From Aquirhabdus sp. (GTDB taxonomy: Bacteria; Pseudomonadota; Gammaproteobacteria; Pseudomonadales; Moraxellaceae): a DNA stretch of 26,435 bases. A model generated the notes under the pieces. It did not search any database and was not told the origin of the DNA. It was given only the letters and a program-made list of their open reading frames with translations. How positions within the stretch are numbered: the stretch's first letter is position 1; every line of letters starts with the position of its first letter. Position numbers and translations under genes: made by a program. Shown here in pieces: positions 16,455 to 24,390 of the stretch. The stretch lies in NCBI GenBank assembly GCA_030150135.1, contig JASLGO010000147.1, positions 1 through 26,435 of the forward strand, written 5' to 3'.

Positions 16455-16485
16455 AAAATCCGCTTGTGATCAGGCGGATTTTTTT
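16455..16485. terminator. Terminator after the OmpA-like gene
   Basis: Stem AAAATCCGC / GCGGATTTT with a 10-base loop, followed by further T. The opposite strand has only a short T-run, so it may also serve the convergent TetR gene, less efficiently. Confidence 0.85.
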
Positions 16486-16529
16486 ATGTTGAAAAAATCG
16501 ACAATTTTTACCTCTCATTGATCTTAGAT

Positions 16530-17129
16530 TTAATCGGACAATGATTTTTCGACCAAATGGGCAAATTCTGCAATGAGTGATTCGCGACTCATGAGTGGAG
16601 AGGGTTTGCTGATATAACGTACAACTGTAAACAAAATGCTATTGGTCAAAATGTAGAGTCGCGAAGGTAAGTTCGCAATGTTGCTATTAATGCGAGTGGG
16701 TTGATGCAAGAAGTAGACGCTTAGAGTCGTCAGCATCTTTTGTTCTAGGATATCCATGCCATCCATAAAGTCGAGCTGTGACCAATTGCGAATGACTTGT
16801 AGGTATAAACCACGATCTGCGGCCAGATAGTCCCATACATCGTTTAAGAGCATGGTGACCCATTGTGATAATGTAAGCTGTTGATCTGCTACGTTTTGTT
16901 TGTCAATGAGAAGAATCAGTTGATCAACGATCCGTTCGAGTAATGCTTTATATAAATCTTCTTTACAATCAAAATATTGATATAAAGATCCAATACTAAT
17001 TCCTGCGCATTCTGCAATTCGTGCAGTTGTCGCCGAAGCTAAGCCTTGCTTGGCAATCACGAGCGCTGTTGCATCAATCATCTGGTTGACTAACAGCCGT
17101 GAGCGGGCTTGTTTCGGTAATTTACGCAT
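16530..17129 (-). CDS. TetR/AcrR-family transcriptional repressor
   Basis: 199 residues. The N-terminal DNA-binding domain is clear: ATALVIAKQGLASATTARIAECAGISIGSLYQYF, with the helix-turn-helix about residues 34-53 and the family's conserved GSLYQYF end at 47-53. The C-terminal half is a helical ligand-binding domain of no recognisable specificity. It is divergent from the MpaB-like gene across 90 bases. That gap holds an 8-base inverted repeat placed over the -10 region of the divergent promoter, so it very likely represses that neighbour and perhaps itself. The inducer is unknown. Confidence 0.9.
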   Translation of the reverse strand: MRKLPKQARSRLLVNQMIDATALVIAKQGLASATTARIAECAGISIGSLYQYFDCKEDLYKALLERIVDQLILLIDKQNVADQQLTLSQWVTMLLNDVWDYLAADRGLYLQVIRNWSQLDFMDGMDILEQKMLTTLSVYFLHQPTRINSNIANLPSRLYILTNSILFTVVRYISKPSPLMSRESLIAEFAHLVEKSLSD

Positions 17130-17153
17130 GTTTAGCCTTCTTTAAAATGCGAT

Positions 17154-17197
17154 TTGAATGCGACTAATTCATCACATTATAGTGTCTCTTGATGAAT
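17154..17197 (+). promoter_or_regulatory. Promoter and operator between the TetR gene and the MpaB-like gene
   Basis: TTGAAT (17154-17159), 17 bases, TTATAG (17177-17182) forms a reasonable promoter for the plus-strand gene. ATTCATCA (17167-17174) and TGATGAAT (17190-17197) are perfect inverted arms separated by 15 bases and enclose the -10 hexamer. This is a typical place for a TetR-family operator. Confidence 0.6.
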
Positions 17198-17219
17198 AAG
17201 GAATCATGGAGAAGCTGCT

Positions 17220-18044
17220 ATGCGTGATTTATTTTGGGCAAGAAAAGAACTGGCAGGACTAGATCCTATCCGTGATGCGCGGCGTTATGCGCAATTAACG
17301 TTTGAAGTGCGTTTTGGTCAACCCATGTTTATTCATGCGCTATTTTCTGCGGCATTTGCTTTTAACATGGGTGATCCAAAGATCGCGGCAGTGTTATATC
17401 GTGATGGATCAGGCACGATCGTCAAACATACCCGCCAGCGTAATTTTGAAACATTGGTGTTCTTCGGTTTGATCTATCAGCATGGTGATGATGCAGAAGG
17501 GCAAAAGATTATTGCCAAGATGAGCAATATTCATAAGCATTTTAAGATCAGCAATGATCTATTTTTATATACCTTATCGACGCTGGCATGCTTGCCGCGC
17601 CGTTTATCTGAGCGCCTTGCAGGCAAGCATGGGCTAACGACAGCGGAATTGGAGGCTCAGTTCCAGCTATGGCGAAAAGTAGGCGAGCTGATGGGTATCC
17701 AAGATATTCCTGCAATCCAAGATGACTTTCTCGCATGGATGTTGGATTACGAGAATCGTCATTTCTTACCGACACCTGCGGCAACGATCGTCATTGAAGC
17801 GTTAGCAAAAGAATGGGCAGAGTATTGGTATCCAAAGCCGCTACAATCATGGGGTGAGGGTCTGTTTTATGCCCTCATTGATCCAGAAGTAAGGCAAAGG
17901 TTGCAATTACGAGAGCCTTCTGCAACACAAGAGCGAGCCGTCAAAGTGGCTGTTAGAAGTTTCTTCCGTGGTGTGCGGTTACTCCCTGATCCTGCTGATC
18001 GCAGTTGGATGAAAGCCTTCGGAGAAGGCATCAAGGTTTATTAA
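17220..18044 (+). CDS. MpaB/DUF2236-like oxygenase-family protein
   Basis: 274 residues, soluble, no signal peptide. The stretch HTRQRNFETLVFFGLIYQHG (70-89), followed by MSNIHKHFKIS (101-111), resembles the heme-binding-fold family named after MpaB, latex-clearing proteins and DUF2236: an R/T-containing helix, a Gly-rich turn, then a conserved His about 25 residues later (H105). This assignment is from memory of the pattern and is moderate. If right, H105 and the surrounding helices would bind heme, and the enzyme could act on a hydrophobic substrate. GGAG lies 8 bases before the ATG. It is divergent from and probably controlled by the TetR gene. It ends 17 bases from the convergent molybdoenzyme gene. 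The substrate is unknown. Confidence 0.6.
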   Translation: MRDLFWARKELAGLDPIRDARRYAQLTFEVRFGQPMFIHALFSAAFAFNMGDPKIAAVLYRDGSGTIVKHTRQRNFETLVFFGLIYQHGDDAEGQKIIAKMSNIHKHFKISNDLFLYTLSTLACLPRRLSERLAGKHGLTTAELEAQFQLWRKVGELMGIQDIPAIQDDFLAWMLDYENRHFLPTPAATIVIEALAKEWAEYWYPKPLQSWGEGLFYALIDPEVRQRLQLREPSATQERAVKVAVRSFFRGVRLLPDPADRSWMKAFGEGIKVY

Positions 18045-18061
18045 CAACCATTTCCATCGAT

Positions 18062-20368
18062 CTATGATGTGGCGGCTTCCGATTCTGATATTTCCTTTTT
18101 GAAGATGCGCACAGGAACGTGTTTATGGAATGGTGTCTTGGACAATGGGTCACAATGGCTACTTGATGTGAGTCGATTTAACTCAGGGCCAATCGGTGCA
18201 CTGTCTTTGTAACGCATGCCATAGCCGTGTGGCAGTGTAACCATCCCTTGTCGTACAGAATCATCAATTTCAATGAACACGGGAATCTGCCCATTTTCTG
18301 ATTCACAAATCGCTTGAGCGCCGTCGGTTAATTCAAGGCGGTTTGCGTCTTCTGGATGCATTCGCATTGCACCATGTGGGTCAACTTTCCGCCACTTTGG
18401 ATCACGATAAATCTGATTGGCGTTATAACTGCGTCGTTCACCTGCCATGAGAATAAATGGATAGTCTGTTCGAGACGCAGGTGTGGATTGCAATGCCCGC
18501 AATTCTGCCAACATCTCAGGAATCTCGAGATGAATGCGTTGATCTGGGGTTTTAATCAGTGACCAGACGTCTTTCATTTCGTGATGACTAATGATCGTGC
18601 CTTCTCGACGATTCAGAATCGCACGGAATAATGATGTGCCCAGCGTTAAGCGATTGCCCTGATGCCCTGCACGGCGAACCGCTTGGTAATGGGTATTGGC
18701 ATACTGTATCGCTAGCGGAAGCAGTGGTGCAGTCGCAGCAGCACCATTAGGCAAGGCTTTGCCCAATGTACGATAAACGATCGACGCAGCGTAAGGTATC
18801 CACGCTTTGTTGCGTATTAATGTTGCGCCCAGTGCACCCATATAAGCGAGGTGCGCGGAGGCTTTCGGCTCTAATCTGGCGATGCGTTCGAGTTTTGGAA
18901 AACGATTTGGAATCATCTTCATTTTTTCTAATAATCGCGTATAGATTTCAGGTTCGCTCAAGGTGTCAGCGAATGTAGGAAATAGCGTGTGACGCAAATG
19001 AAATGCGTTTTCAGGAAACTCCAGATTAAAGCCAGTCGCTTCCCATTTCTCAAATTGGGATGCCGCAGGCAGCACGTAATGCGCTAATCGTGCGGTTTCG
19101 GTCATCGCAACATCTACTACGACGAGCAATTCAAGCTGTTTAAATGATCGTTCAAATGCGTCGGTATTGGCATAGGTGAGCAGGGGGTTGGCACTATCCA
19201 CAAAAATGGCACGAATCCGATTTTCACCTGCCAGTTCGATTTCATCAGGCAAAATATTCGGCGGATAAATCCCCGCAATCGGGTGCATTTTATGGTATGC
19301 AGTGAGTTTCAGTGATTTGCCTTTCTTTTTGCCGTTCTGGGTTCTACGCTCATCGGTATGTCCCAAAATGGGTAAGAACATGGTGTGTAGATTATTGCCA
19401 CCTTGCTTGCCAAAATTTCCTGTGATGAGATAAAGCAGTTTTTCGAGGTAACCATTGAGCGTGGTATTGGGGGTGTGCTGGATTCCCAAATCAATCCGTA
19501 CGCAGGCCTTGCGCGCGGTGGCAAAATCACGGGCAACCCGCTCAACATCTGCCAGTGGTACATCTGCGCGCTGGACATAGTCTTCAATCGGAATTGCTTT
19601 CAGCTCTTGTTCAAGGGCAGAAAATCCTGTGCAATGCTTCGCCAAGAAATCACGGTCATGCAGATTATCGCGGACAATAATCGCCAATATCGCAGACATC
19701 AGATAAGCGTCTGTGCCGGGTTTTAACTGTAAATGGATATCTGCTTGTTTTGCAGTTTCTGAGCGACGAGGATCAATGACCACCATGGTTCGCGTTGGAT
19801 CTTTTCTGATATCGCGCAGGGTATCGCGCGCATTGGGAATCCCATGTGCCTGAAACGGATTGGTGCCAATAAATAGAACATAATCGGCATGTTCCACATC
19901 TTCGGTGGTATGGCAAGTTTGGTGACCAAACAATCGTCCATTGACCCAGAAATCGCCTGTTTTTTCTTGTCCTAGCGAGTTATACGAGTAGCGGCTTTTC
20001 ATCGCTGCGAGGATTTGGCGACTATAAGCGCCGCCCAAATGATTGCCTTGGCCGCCACCGCCGACAAACGCAAAGGCATCACCGCCATGCTGCTGACGTA
20101 GAGTCAGTAAACGCTGAGCAATATCGTCTAATGCCTCGTCCCAACTGACGCGCTGGAAACTTCCATCTGTTTGACGTTTTAAAGGGTGTTGGAGTCGGTC
20201 TTCGTGGTTTTGATAATGTTCTAAACGTGCGGCTTTTTGACAGATATAACCTTTGGTCAGCGGATGATCTTTATCGCCTCGAATGCTGGTGAATTGACCA
20301 TCTTCAATTTTCACTTCTAGGCCGCAATTGCGTGAGCACAAGATACATGCGGTTTTTTCAGTGGTCAT
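18062..20368 (-). CDS. Molybdopterin-dependent oxidoreductase with one [4Fe-4S] site
   Basis: 768 residues from the ATG at 20368. An in-frame extension to 20422 adds 18 hydrophobic residues that do not belong to the domain, so the ATG directly before TEKTACILC is preferred. The N-terminus binds one 4Fe-4S cluster through C8, C11, C15 and C43. It then follows the DMSO-reductase/formate dehydrogenase alpha fold: SWDEALDDIA (75-84), FVGGGGQGNH, FIGTNPFQAHG, VVIDPRRSETA, and a C-terminal molybdopterin dinucleotide domain (PFILMAGERRSYNAN onward). C152 in FGHQTCHTTED is the likely Mo ligand. No TAT or Sec signal is evident, so it should be cytosolic. No partner subunits, chaperone or cofactor genes are adjacent. 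The substrate is unknown; thiosulfate, formate and related oxyanion or N-oxide groups are all possible in the family. Confidence 0.9.
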   Translation of the reverse strand: MTTEKTACILCSRNCGLEVKIEDGQFTSIRGDKDHPLTKGYICQKAARLEHYQNHEDRLQHPLKRQTDGSFQRVSWDEALDDIAQRLLTLRQQHGGDAFAFVGGGGQGNHLGGAYSRQILAAMKSRYSYNSLGQEKTGDFWVNGRLFGHQTCHTTEDVEHADYVLFIGTNPFQAHGIPNARDTLRDIRKDPTRTMVVIDPRRSETAKQADIHLQLKPGTDAYLMSAILAIIVRDNLHDRDFLAKHCTGFSALEQELKAIPIEDYVQRADVPLADVERVARDFATARKACVRIDLGIQHTPNTTLNGYLEKLLYLITGNFGKQGGNNLHTMFLPILGHTDERRTQNGKKKGKSLKLTAYHKMHPIAGIYPPNILPDEIELAGENRIRAIFVDSANPLLTYANTDAFERSFKQLELLVVVDVAMTETARLAHYVLPAASQFEKWEATGFNLEFPENAFHLRHTLFPTFADTLSEPEIYTRLLEKMKMIPNRFPKLERIARLEPKASAHLAYMGALGATLIRNKAWIPYAASIVYRTLGKALPNGAAATAPLLPLAIQYANTHYQAVRRAGHQGNRLTLGTSLFRAILNRREGTIISHHEMKDVWSLIKTPDQRIHLEIPEMLAELRALQSTPASRTDYPFILMAGERRSYNANQIYRDPKWRKVDPHGAMRMHPEDANRLELTDGAQAICESENGQIPVFIEIDDSVRQGMVTLPHGYGMRYKDSAPIGPELNRLTSSSHCDPLSKTPFHKHVPVRIFKKEISESEAATS

Positions 20369-20507
20369 GATGAGTTCCGGACGCGATAAAATGACCTTGA
20401 GTATAATTAAGTCGATTAACAATTACTCATGTTTCGCCTGCGTTGAATATGACTGCGCTGTTCAATTGATTGGGTCGATGATCTCCAATCCATCTTAGGT
20501 ATCCGAA

Positions 20508-20535
20508 TTGAATCCGAACAAAAGTTCGGTATACG
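20508..20535 (+). promoter_or_regulatory. Promoter with a palindrome filling the spacer (PF10118-SDR-BVMO operon)
   Basis: TTGAAT (20508-20513) and TATACG (20530-20535) are 16 bases apart, and those 16 bases are exactly the perfect inverted repeat CCGAAC-AAAA-GTTCGG (20514-20529). A regulator bound here would block or distort the promoter. The leader would be about 150 bases. No regulator gene is directly adjacent. Confidence 0.5.
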
Positions 20536-20611
20536 ATATTTTCGTCGCCAATGTCCCGAGTATCCCTGTATCAGGTCTGACTTAAGTGTGATGACTCCGA
20601 CAAAAGTTACG

Positions 20612-20627
20612 TCAAATTTAAGTTTGA
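20612..20627. promoter_or_regulatory. Second palindrome in the BVMO-operon leader
   Basis: TCAAATTTAAGTTTGA is a near-perfect inverted repeat (14 of 16 positions), 66 bases before the start codon. It may be a second operator or chance AT-rich symmetry. Confidence 0.3.
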
Positions 20628-20692
20628 TCTCCCAATCTTTAGCATCGCCGATGCGCGTCAGTAGACTACTAGATTCAAAGGAAAAAATTGCT

Positions 20693-21655
20693 ATGAATGC
20701 ACCAGCAATCAAAAGCGCTATGCTCAAAAAATCTAAAGCCAAATCACGGAATCAAGTATCTGATTTTGCGAGTAAAGAGCCAATTCCGATTCGTCATTTA
20801 GATATTGGATTCGATGGTTATAAGGTTGACGTCGAATTTTATATGAACAATCAATTTGCGACGTTGTTCTTTGCCACACTGTCTGTTTTCCTGACTTACG
20901 GTGAAGATCTGGTGATCGAAACGGCACGCCATCATCGTAATTTACTGACGGATCCTGTGTTGAAACAACGTGTGACAGCATTGATTGGTCAGGAAGCCAT
21001 TCACTCCAAACTTCACAATGAATACAACGATGCAATTAAAGATGTTGATTATCCAGTGACGTTTTATCGTTTCCTAGGTGAGCAATTCTTTAAGCATGTA
21101 TTCCTGCGTTTTCCTCAGCCGTTGAAGCTGTCCATGATGGCAGGTATTGAGCATTTTACGGCGGTTCTTGCTGAATACATGATGAAGCATGAGAAGAATT
21201 TTTATTATACGGATGATGCTAAATCTCGTGCGTTATGGATGTGGCACATGCTGGAAGAGTCTGAGCATAAAGACATTGCTTATGATGTCTATCAAGTCCT
21301 GAATGGTAGCTATCCGCTCCGTATCAGTGGCTTCTTGCTGGCATACGGAACGATTCTGGGCTTGGTTCCGTTTGCGGCGTTCCTTGTGCCTGTGTTCCGT
21401 AAACCACAAGAAATGCTGACCAAGAAATTCTGGAAAGATGCCAAACGTGGTGTTGGACTCGTTTTTGGTCTTAAAGATGGCGTATTCGGCAGTACTCAAC
21501 GTCAGATTTTTGATTACTTGCGCCGCGATTTCCACCCGAATGACCATGATACGACTGAGTATCTGGAGTACTACAAAAAGAAACTGCTGTCAGAAGGTGG
21601 GTCAATACATCCTTACTTCGTCAGAGAGTTTACGCCTAAAGTGCAAGCTGCTTAA
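20693..21655 (+). CDS. PF10118-type 'metal-dependent hydrolase', possibly a diiron protein
   Basis: 320 residues from the ATG at 20693, chosen for AAAGGAA nine bases upstream; an ATG at 20588 would add 35 residues of unlikely composition. I recognise the PF10118 (COG3687) family, called predicted metal-dependent hydrolase without firm proof. The conserved residues look like a carboxylate-bridged metal site: E71 and E76 in YGEDLVIETARHH, E101xxH104 (EAIHSKLHNE), E153-H154 (GIEHFTAVLAEYM) and E189xxH192 (LEESEHKDIAYDVY). Two ExxH motifs in separate helices, each preceded by a further Glu-bearing helix, is the pattern of ferritin-like diiron proteins. A hydrophobic segment around 210-230 (GFLLAYGTILGLVPFAAFLVPVF) may touch the membrane. 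It is the first gene of an operon with an SDR and a flavin monooxygenase. Confidence 0.8.
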   Translation: MNAPAIKSAMLKKSKAKSRNQVSDFASKEPIPIRHLDIGFDGYKVDVEFYMNNQFATLFFATLSVFLTYGEDLVIETARHHRNLLTDPVLKQRVTALIGQEAIHSKLHNEYNDAIKDVDYPVTFYRFLGEQFFKHVFLRFPQPLKLSMMAGIEHFTAVLAEYMMKHEKNFYYTDDAKSRALWMWHMLEESEHKDIAYDVYQVLNGSYPLRISGFLLAYGTILGLVPFAAFLVPVFRKPQEMLTKKFWKDAKRGVGLVFGLKDGVFGSTQRQIFDYLRRDFHPNDHDTTEYLEYYKKKLLSEGGSIHPYFVREFTPKVQAA

Positions 21656-21718
21656 GCATGATCACCATTGGCAGCCATTATATCAATATGGCTGTTTCAC
21701 AGAATTTTGAGGTCAATC

Positions 21719-22552
21719 ATGGGTCTATTTGGTAAGAAAAGTAAGAAACCGAGTCAGCAAGCGTATGCCGTAGTGACAGGCGCGGGCAGTGGCATTGGTC
21801 GCAGCTTTGCGCTGGAAATCGGCAAACGTGGCGGCACAGTCGTCTGTGCAGACATCAATCTGGCTGCGGCAGAAGAAACCGTCAAGCTTCTAAATCAGAT
21901 CGGTGCGAAGGGTTTTGCACTGAAATGTGATGTGGGTGATGCCGAACAAGTAAAAGCATTATCCGAACAGGCTGAAGAATTGATGCAACATCCGACTACA
22001 CTGGTGATTAACAATGCGGGTGTCGGTCTTGGCGGCAAGTTTGATGAGTTAACACTAGAAGATTGGAAATGGTGTATGCACGTCAATCTGTGGGGCGTGA
22101 TTCATGGTTGTCATTACTTCGTACCGAAGTTTAAACAACTGGGTTATGGCGCGATTATCAATGTCGCATCAGCCGCGTCTTATACCGCAGCACCTGAAAT
22201 GACCGCGTACAACGTCACCAAAGCAGGCGTTCGTGCACTGTCAGAAACGCTGTCAGCCGAACTGAGAAAATCCAACATCAAGGTCAATGTGTTGTGTCCA
22301 ACCTTGGTACCGACCAACATCATCAAGAATGGTCGTATTCCAGATCGTTACTCCAAACTTGCTGATCATGCTTTGATGAATTTTGCGATGACAACCAGTG
22401 ATTCTGTGGCAAAACTGACGCTTGATCGTCTGGATAAAGACGAGCTGTATACCATTCCTCAGATCGACGCCAAGTTGTTCTGGTTGATGAAACGCGCTTC
22501 GCCGAGTTTGTATACCAAGTTTTTGGGTACGTCTTACAAGTTTGTTAAATAA
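21719..22552 (+). CDS. Short-chain dehydrogenase/reductase in the BVMO operon
   Basis: 277 residues from the ATG at 21719, which has GAGG at 21709-21712; an upstream ATG at 21668 would add 17 residues and has no ribosome site. Classical SDR: TGAGSGIG (20-27), D45 after strand 2 (VVCADIN) suggesting NAD(H), NNAG (98-101), S151, Y164 and K168 (YNVTK). The N-terminal MGLFGKKSKK is short and basic. It starts 63 bases after the PF10118 gene and is followed after 67 bases by the monooxygenase. It probably interconverts an alcohol with the ketone or aldehyde used or made by its operon partners. Substrate is unproven. Confidence 0.88.
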   Translation: MGLFGKKSKKPSQQAYAVVTGAGSGIGRSFALEIGKRGGTVVCADINLAAAEETVKLLNQIGAKGFALKCDVGDAEQVKALSEQAEELMQHPTTLVINNAGVGLGGKFDELTLEDWKWCMHVNLWGVIHGCHYFVPKFKQLGYGAIINVASAASYTAAPEMTAYNVTKAGVRALSETLSAELRKSNIKVNVLCPTLVPTNIIKNGRIPDRYSKLADHALMNFAMTTSDSVAKLTLDRLDKDELYTIPQIDAKLFWLMKRASPSLYTKFLGTSYKFVK

Positions 22553-22566
22553 CACCCCCATCCCAA

Positions 22567-22587
22567 CCTTCCCCCTAATGGGGAAGG
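22567..22587. repeat. Perfect GC-rich hairpin in the SDR-BVMO gap
   Basis: CCTTCCCC-CTAAT-GGGGAAGG, an 8-base perfect stem with a 5-base loop just after the SDR stop. There is no T-tract, so it is not an ordinary terminator. It resembles dispersed REP-like elements and could protect the upstream message or attenuate the downstream gene. Confidence 0.6.
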
Positions 22588-22619
22588 AGTTGACCATAAG
22601 TTTTTATAGGTAAACGTCT

Positions 22620-24191
22620 ATGACAGCTCAAATTAAAACCGCAAATTCTACTGAGAAAACCGCAGATCATTCTGCACATATCTTTGATACCTTTATTGTC
22701 GGTGCAGGTATTTCTGGGATTGCGACAGCTATTCGTTTGGATAAAGAAGGGTATAGCAATTACAAGATCATTGAAAAAGCCAGCCGTGTCGGTGGAACAT
22801 GGCGTGAAAACACTTATCCAGGCTGCGGCTGTGATGTGCCATCGTCCTTGTATTCATACTCATTTGCGCCGAGTGCCAAATGGAGTCATCTGTTTGCAAG
22901 ACAGCCAGAAATTCTGAGCTATCTGGAAGAGGTCAGCGAAAATTTTAATGTGAAGTCACGCATTGAGTTTAACACCGAACTCTTGAGTGCAGTATGGGAT
23001 GACGAACGTCATCTATGGGTCATGGAAACGACAAGCGGGCAGTATCTGTCTAGAACCGTTGTGTTTGCTACAGGACCGATCACTGAAGCACAAATTCCAC
23101 GTCTGGAAGGACTAGATACGTTTACCGGTGAAATGTTCCACTCTGCCAAGTGGAATCATGACTATGATTTAACAGGCAAGCGGATTGCGGTGATTGGTAC
23201 GGGTGCATCAGCGATTCAGTTTGTGCCACAGATTCAACCATTGGCAAAAGAGCTGTATGTATTCCAACGTACTGCACCTTGGATCGTGCCAAAACCAGAT
23301 ACCGATCTCGGTGATTTCAGCAAATCCATCATTGCCAAATTTCCAATTATTCAAAAGGGTTGGCGTAAGGCAGTGGCACAGTCACTGAATGCGATTAACT
23401 TTGGTCTGCGCAATCCAGCAGTGTTGAAGCCCGTAGGTGAGCTGTTCAAACAAGTACTGAAAGCTCAGGTCAAAGACCCTGAATTGCTAAAAAACGTCAC
23501 ACCCAACTTCACGATTGGTTGTAAGCGTTTATTGTTTGCAAACAACTATTACCCAGCATTGCAACAACCGAATACCACCTTGATTCCGCATGGTTTGGTG
23601 AAAGTTGAAGGCAATACGGTGATTGCAGCCAATGGCGAACGCCATGAGGTGGATGTCATCATCTGGGGTACAGGTTTTGAAGTATCGCATCCGCCGATTG
23701 GTAAGCGTGTGTCGAATGATAAAGGTCAGGTCTTGGCGGATCTTTGGAAAAATACTTCACCTGAAGCCTACTTGGGTGCGAGCATCGAAAATGTACCGAA
23801 TGCGTTCTTGGTTCTTGGGCCAAACGTGTTGGTCTATGATTCATTTATTGGCTTGGCGGAAGCGCAGCTTGATTTCATCATTGATGGTTTGATGAAAATG
23901 AAGTTGCAGGGCATTACCAAGATGATGGTGAAGCCTGAAGTTATTAAGAAACATAATGATTTGGTGCAGAAGCATATTAAAACCACCGTGTTTAATGCAG
24001 GCGGTTGTAAGAGCTACTATCTGGATGAAAATGGTCGTAACTTCGCGGCATGGCCTTGGTCATTGGCGAAGCTGAAAGAGCGCTTGAAGTCATTGGATTT
24101 GAATGATTATCAAGTGATTTACGGTTCAGATCGTCCTGCGGCATCTGCGAAAGCAAAGCCATCAGTGAAACAGCAGGAAGTGGTGTCGTAA
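22620..24191 (+). CDS. Baeyer-Villiger-type flavin monooxygenase
   Basis: 523 residues, the normal size for type I BVMOs. It should use FAD and NADPH to insert an oxygen next to a carbonyl. Seen in order: FAD motif GAGISG (28-33), E52 holding the ribose, GGTW (58-61), YPGCGCDVPS (67-76), the BVMO fingerprint F168-x-G170-x3-H174-x3-W178, and the second Rossmann motif GTGASA (193-198) for NADPH. The residue after W178 is Asn, where Pro or Asp is usual. ATGxxxxP-like ATGPITEAQIP (150-160) and WGTGFEVSHPP fit the family. It resembles the HapE/cyclohexanone-monooxygenase branch more than AlmA. Its Shine-Dalgarno is weak (ATAGGTAA, 22607-22614). It ends the operon before a strong terminator. Confidence 0.88.
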   Translation: MTAQIKTANSTEKTADHSAHIFDTFIVGAGISGIATAIRLDKEGYSNYKIIEKASRVGGTWRENTYPGCGCDVPSSLYSYSFAPSAKWSHLFARQPEILSYLEEVSENFNVKSRIEFNTELLSAVWDDERHLWVMETTSGQYLSRTVVFATGPITEAQIPRLEGLDTFTGEMFHSAKWNHDYDLTGKRIAVIGTGASAIQFVPQIQPLAKELYVFQRTAPWIVPKPDTDLGDFSKSIIAKFPIIQKGWRKAVAQSLNAINFGLRNPAVLKPVGELFKQVLKAQVKDPELLKNVTPNFTIGCKRLLFANNYYPALQQPNTTLIPHGLVKVEGNTVIAANGERHEVDVIIWGTGFEVSHPPIGKRVSNDKGQVLADLWKNTSPEAYLGASIENVPNAFLVLGPNVLVYDSFIGLAEAQLDFIIDGLMKMKLQGITKMMVKPEVIKKHNDLVQKHIKTTVFNAGGCKSYYLDENGRNFAAWPWSLAKLKERLKSLDLNDYQVIYGSDRPAASAKAKPSVKQQEVVS

Positions 24192-24211
24192 GGTCAGATG
24201 TGGTGAATTTA

Positions 24212-24253
24212 CGCCCCGTAAGGTCCAAAACCCTACGGGGCGTTTTGTTTTTG
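24212..24253 (+). terminator. Terminator of the PF10118-SDR-BVMO operon
   Basis: Nine-base perfect stem CGCCCCGTA / TACGGGGCG, extended by a GG/CC pair, loop of about 13 bases, then TTTTGTTTTT. Confidence 0.92.
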
Positions 24254-24270
24254 ATCGTTTTGTGAAAGAG

Positions 24271-24297
24271 TTTAACGTAGCGTGGGTTTCAACCCAC
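24271..24297 (+). repeat. REP-like palindromic unit, left copy
   Basis: Contains GTAGCGTGGGTTTCAACCCAC, whose core GTGGGTTtcAACCCAC is itself palindromic. An inverted copy is at 24391-24416. Confidence 0.7.
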
Positions 24298-24390
24298 GAG
24301 CTGCATATGCTTGAAAACTTGATTAAATTTAGGTCAACATTTTGAATGTCGCTTTAAAATTTCCTTGAATTCACGATACAAATATAAATT

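Larger units (their letters stand above)
20369..20692. other. Divergent intergenic region between the molybdoenzyme and the BVMO operon
   Basis: 324 bases without a supported gene. It contains the operator-like palindrome and promoter of the operon (20508-20535), a second palindrome (20612-20627), and the Shine-Dalgarno AAAGGAA (20677-20683). On the minus strand TTATAC (20401-20406) may be the -10 of the molybdoenzyme gene; no good -35 was found. Confidence 0.5.

Noticed and set aside
22620..24191. AlmA long-chain alkane monooxygenase
   Set aside because: The sequence after the FAD motif (WRENTYPGCGCD) fits the HapE/CHMO branch better than AlmA as I recall it, so the symbol almA was not used.
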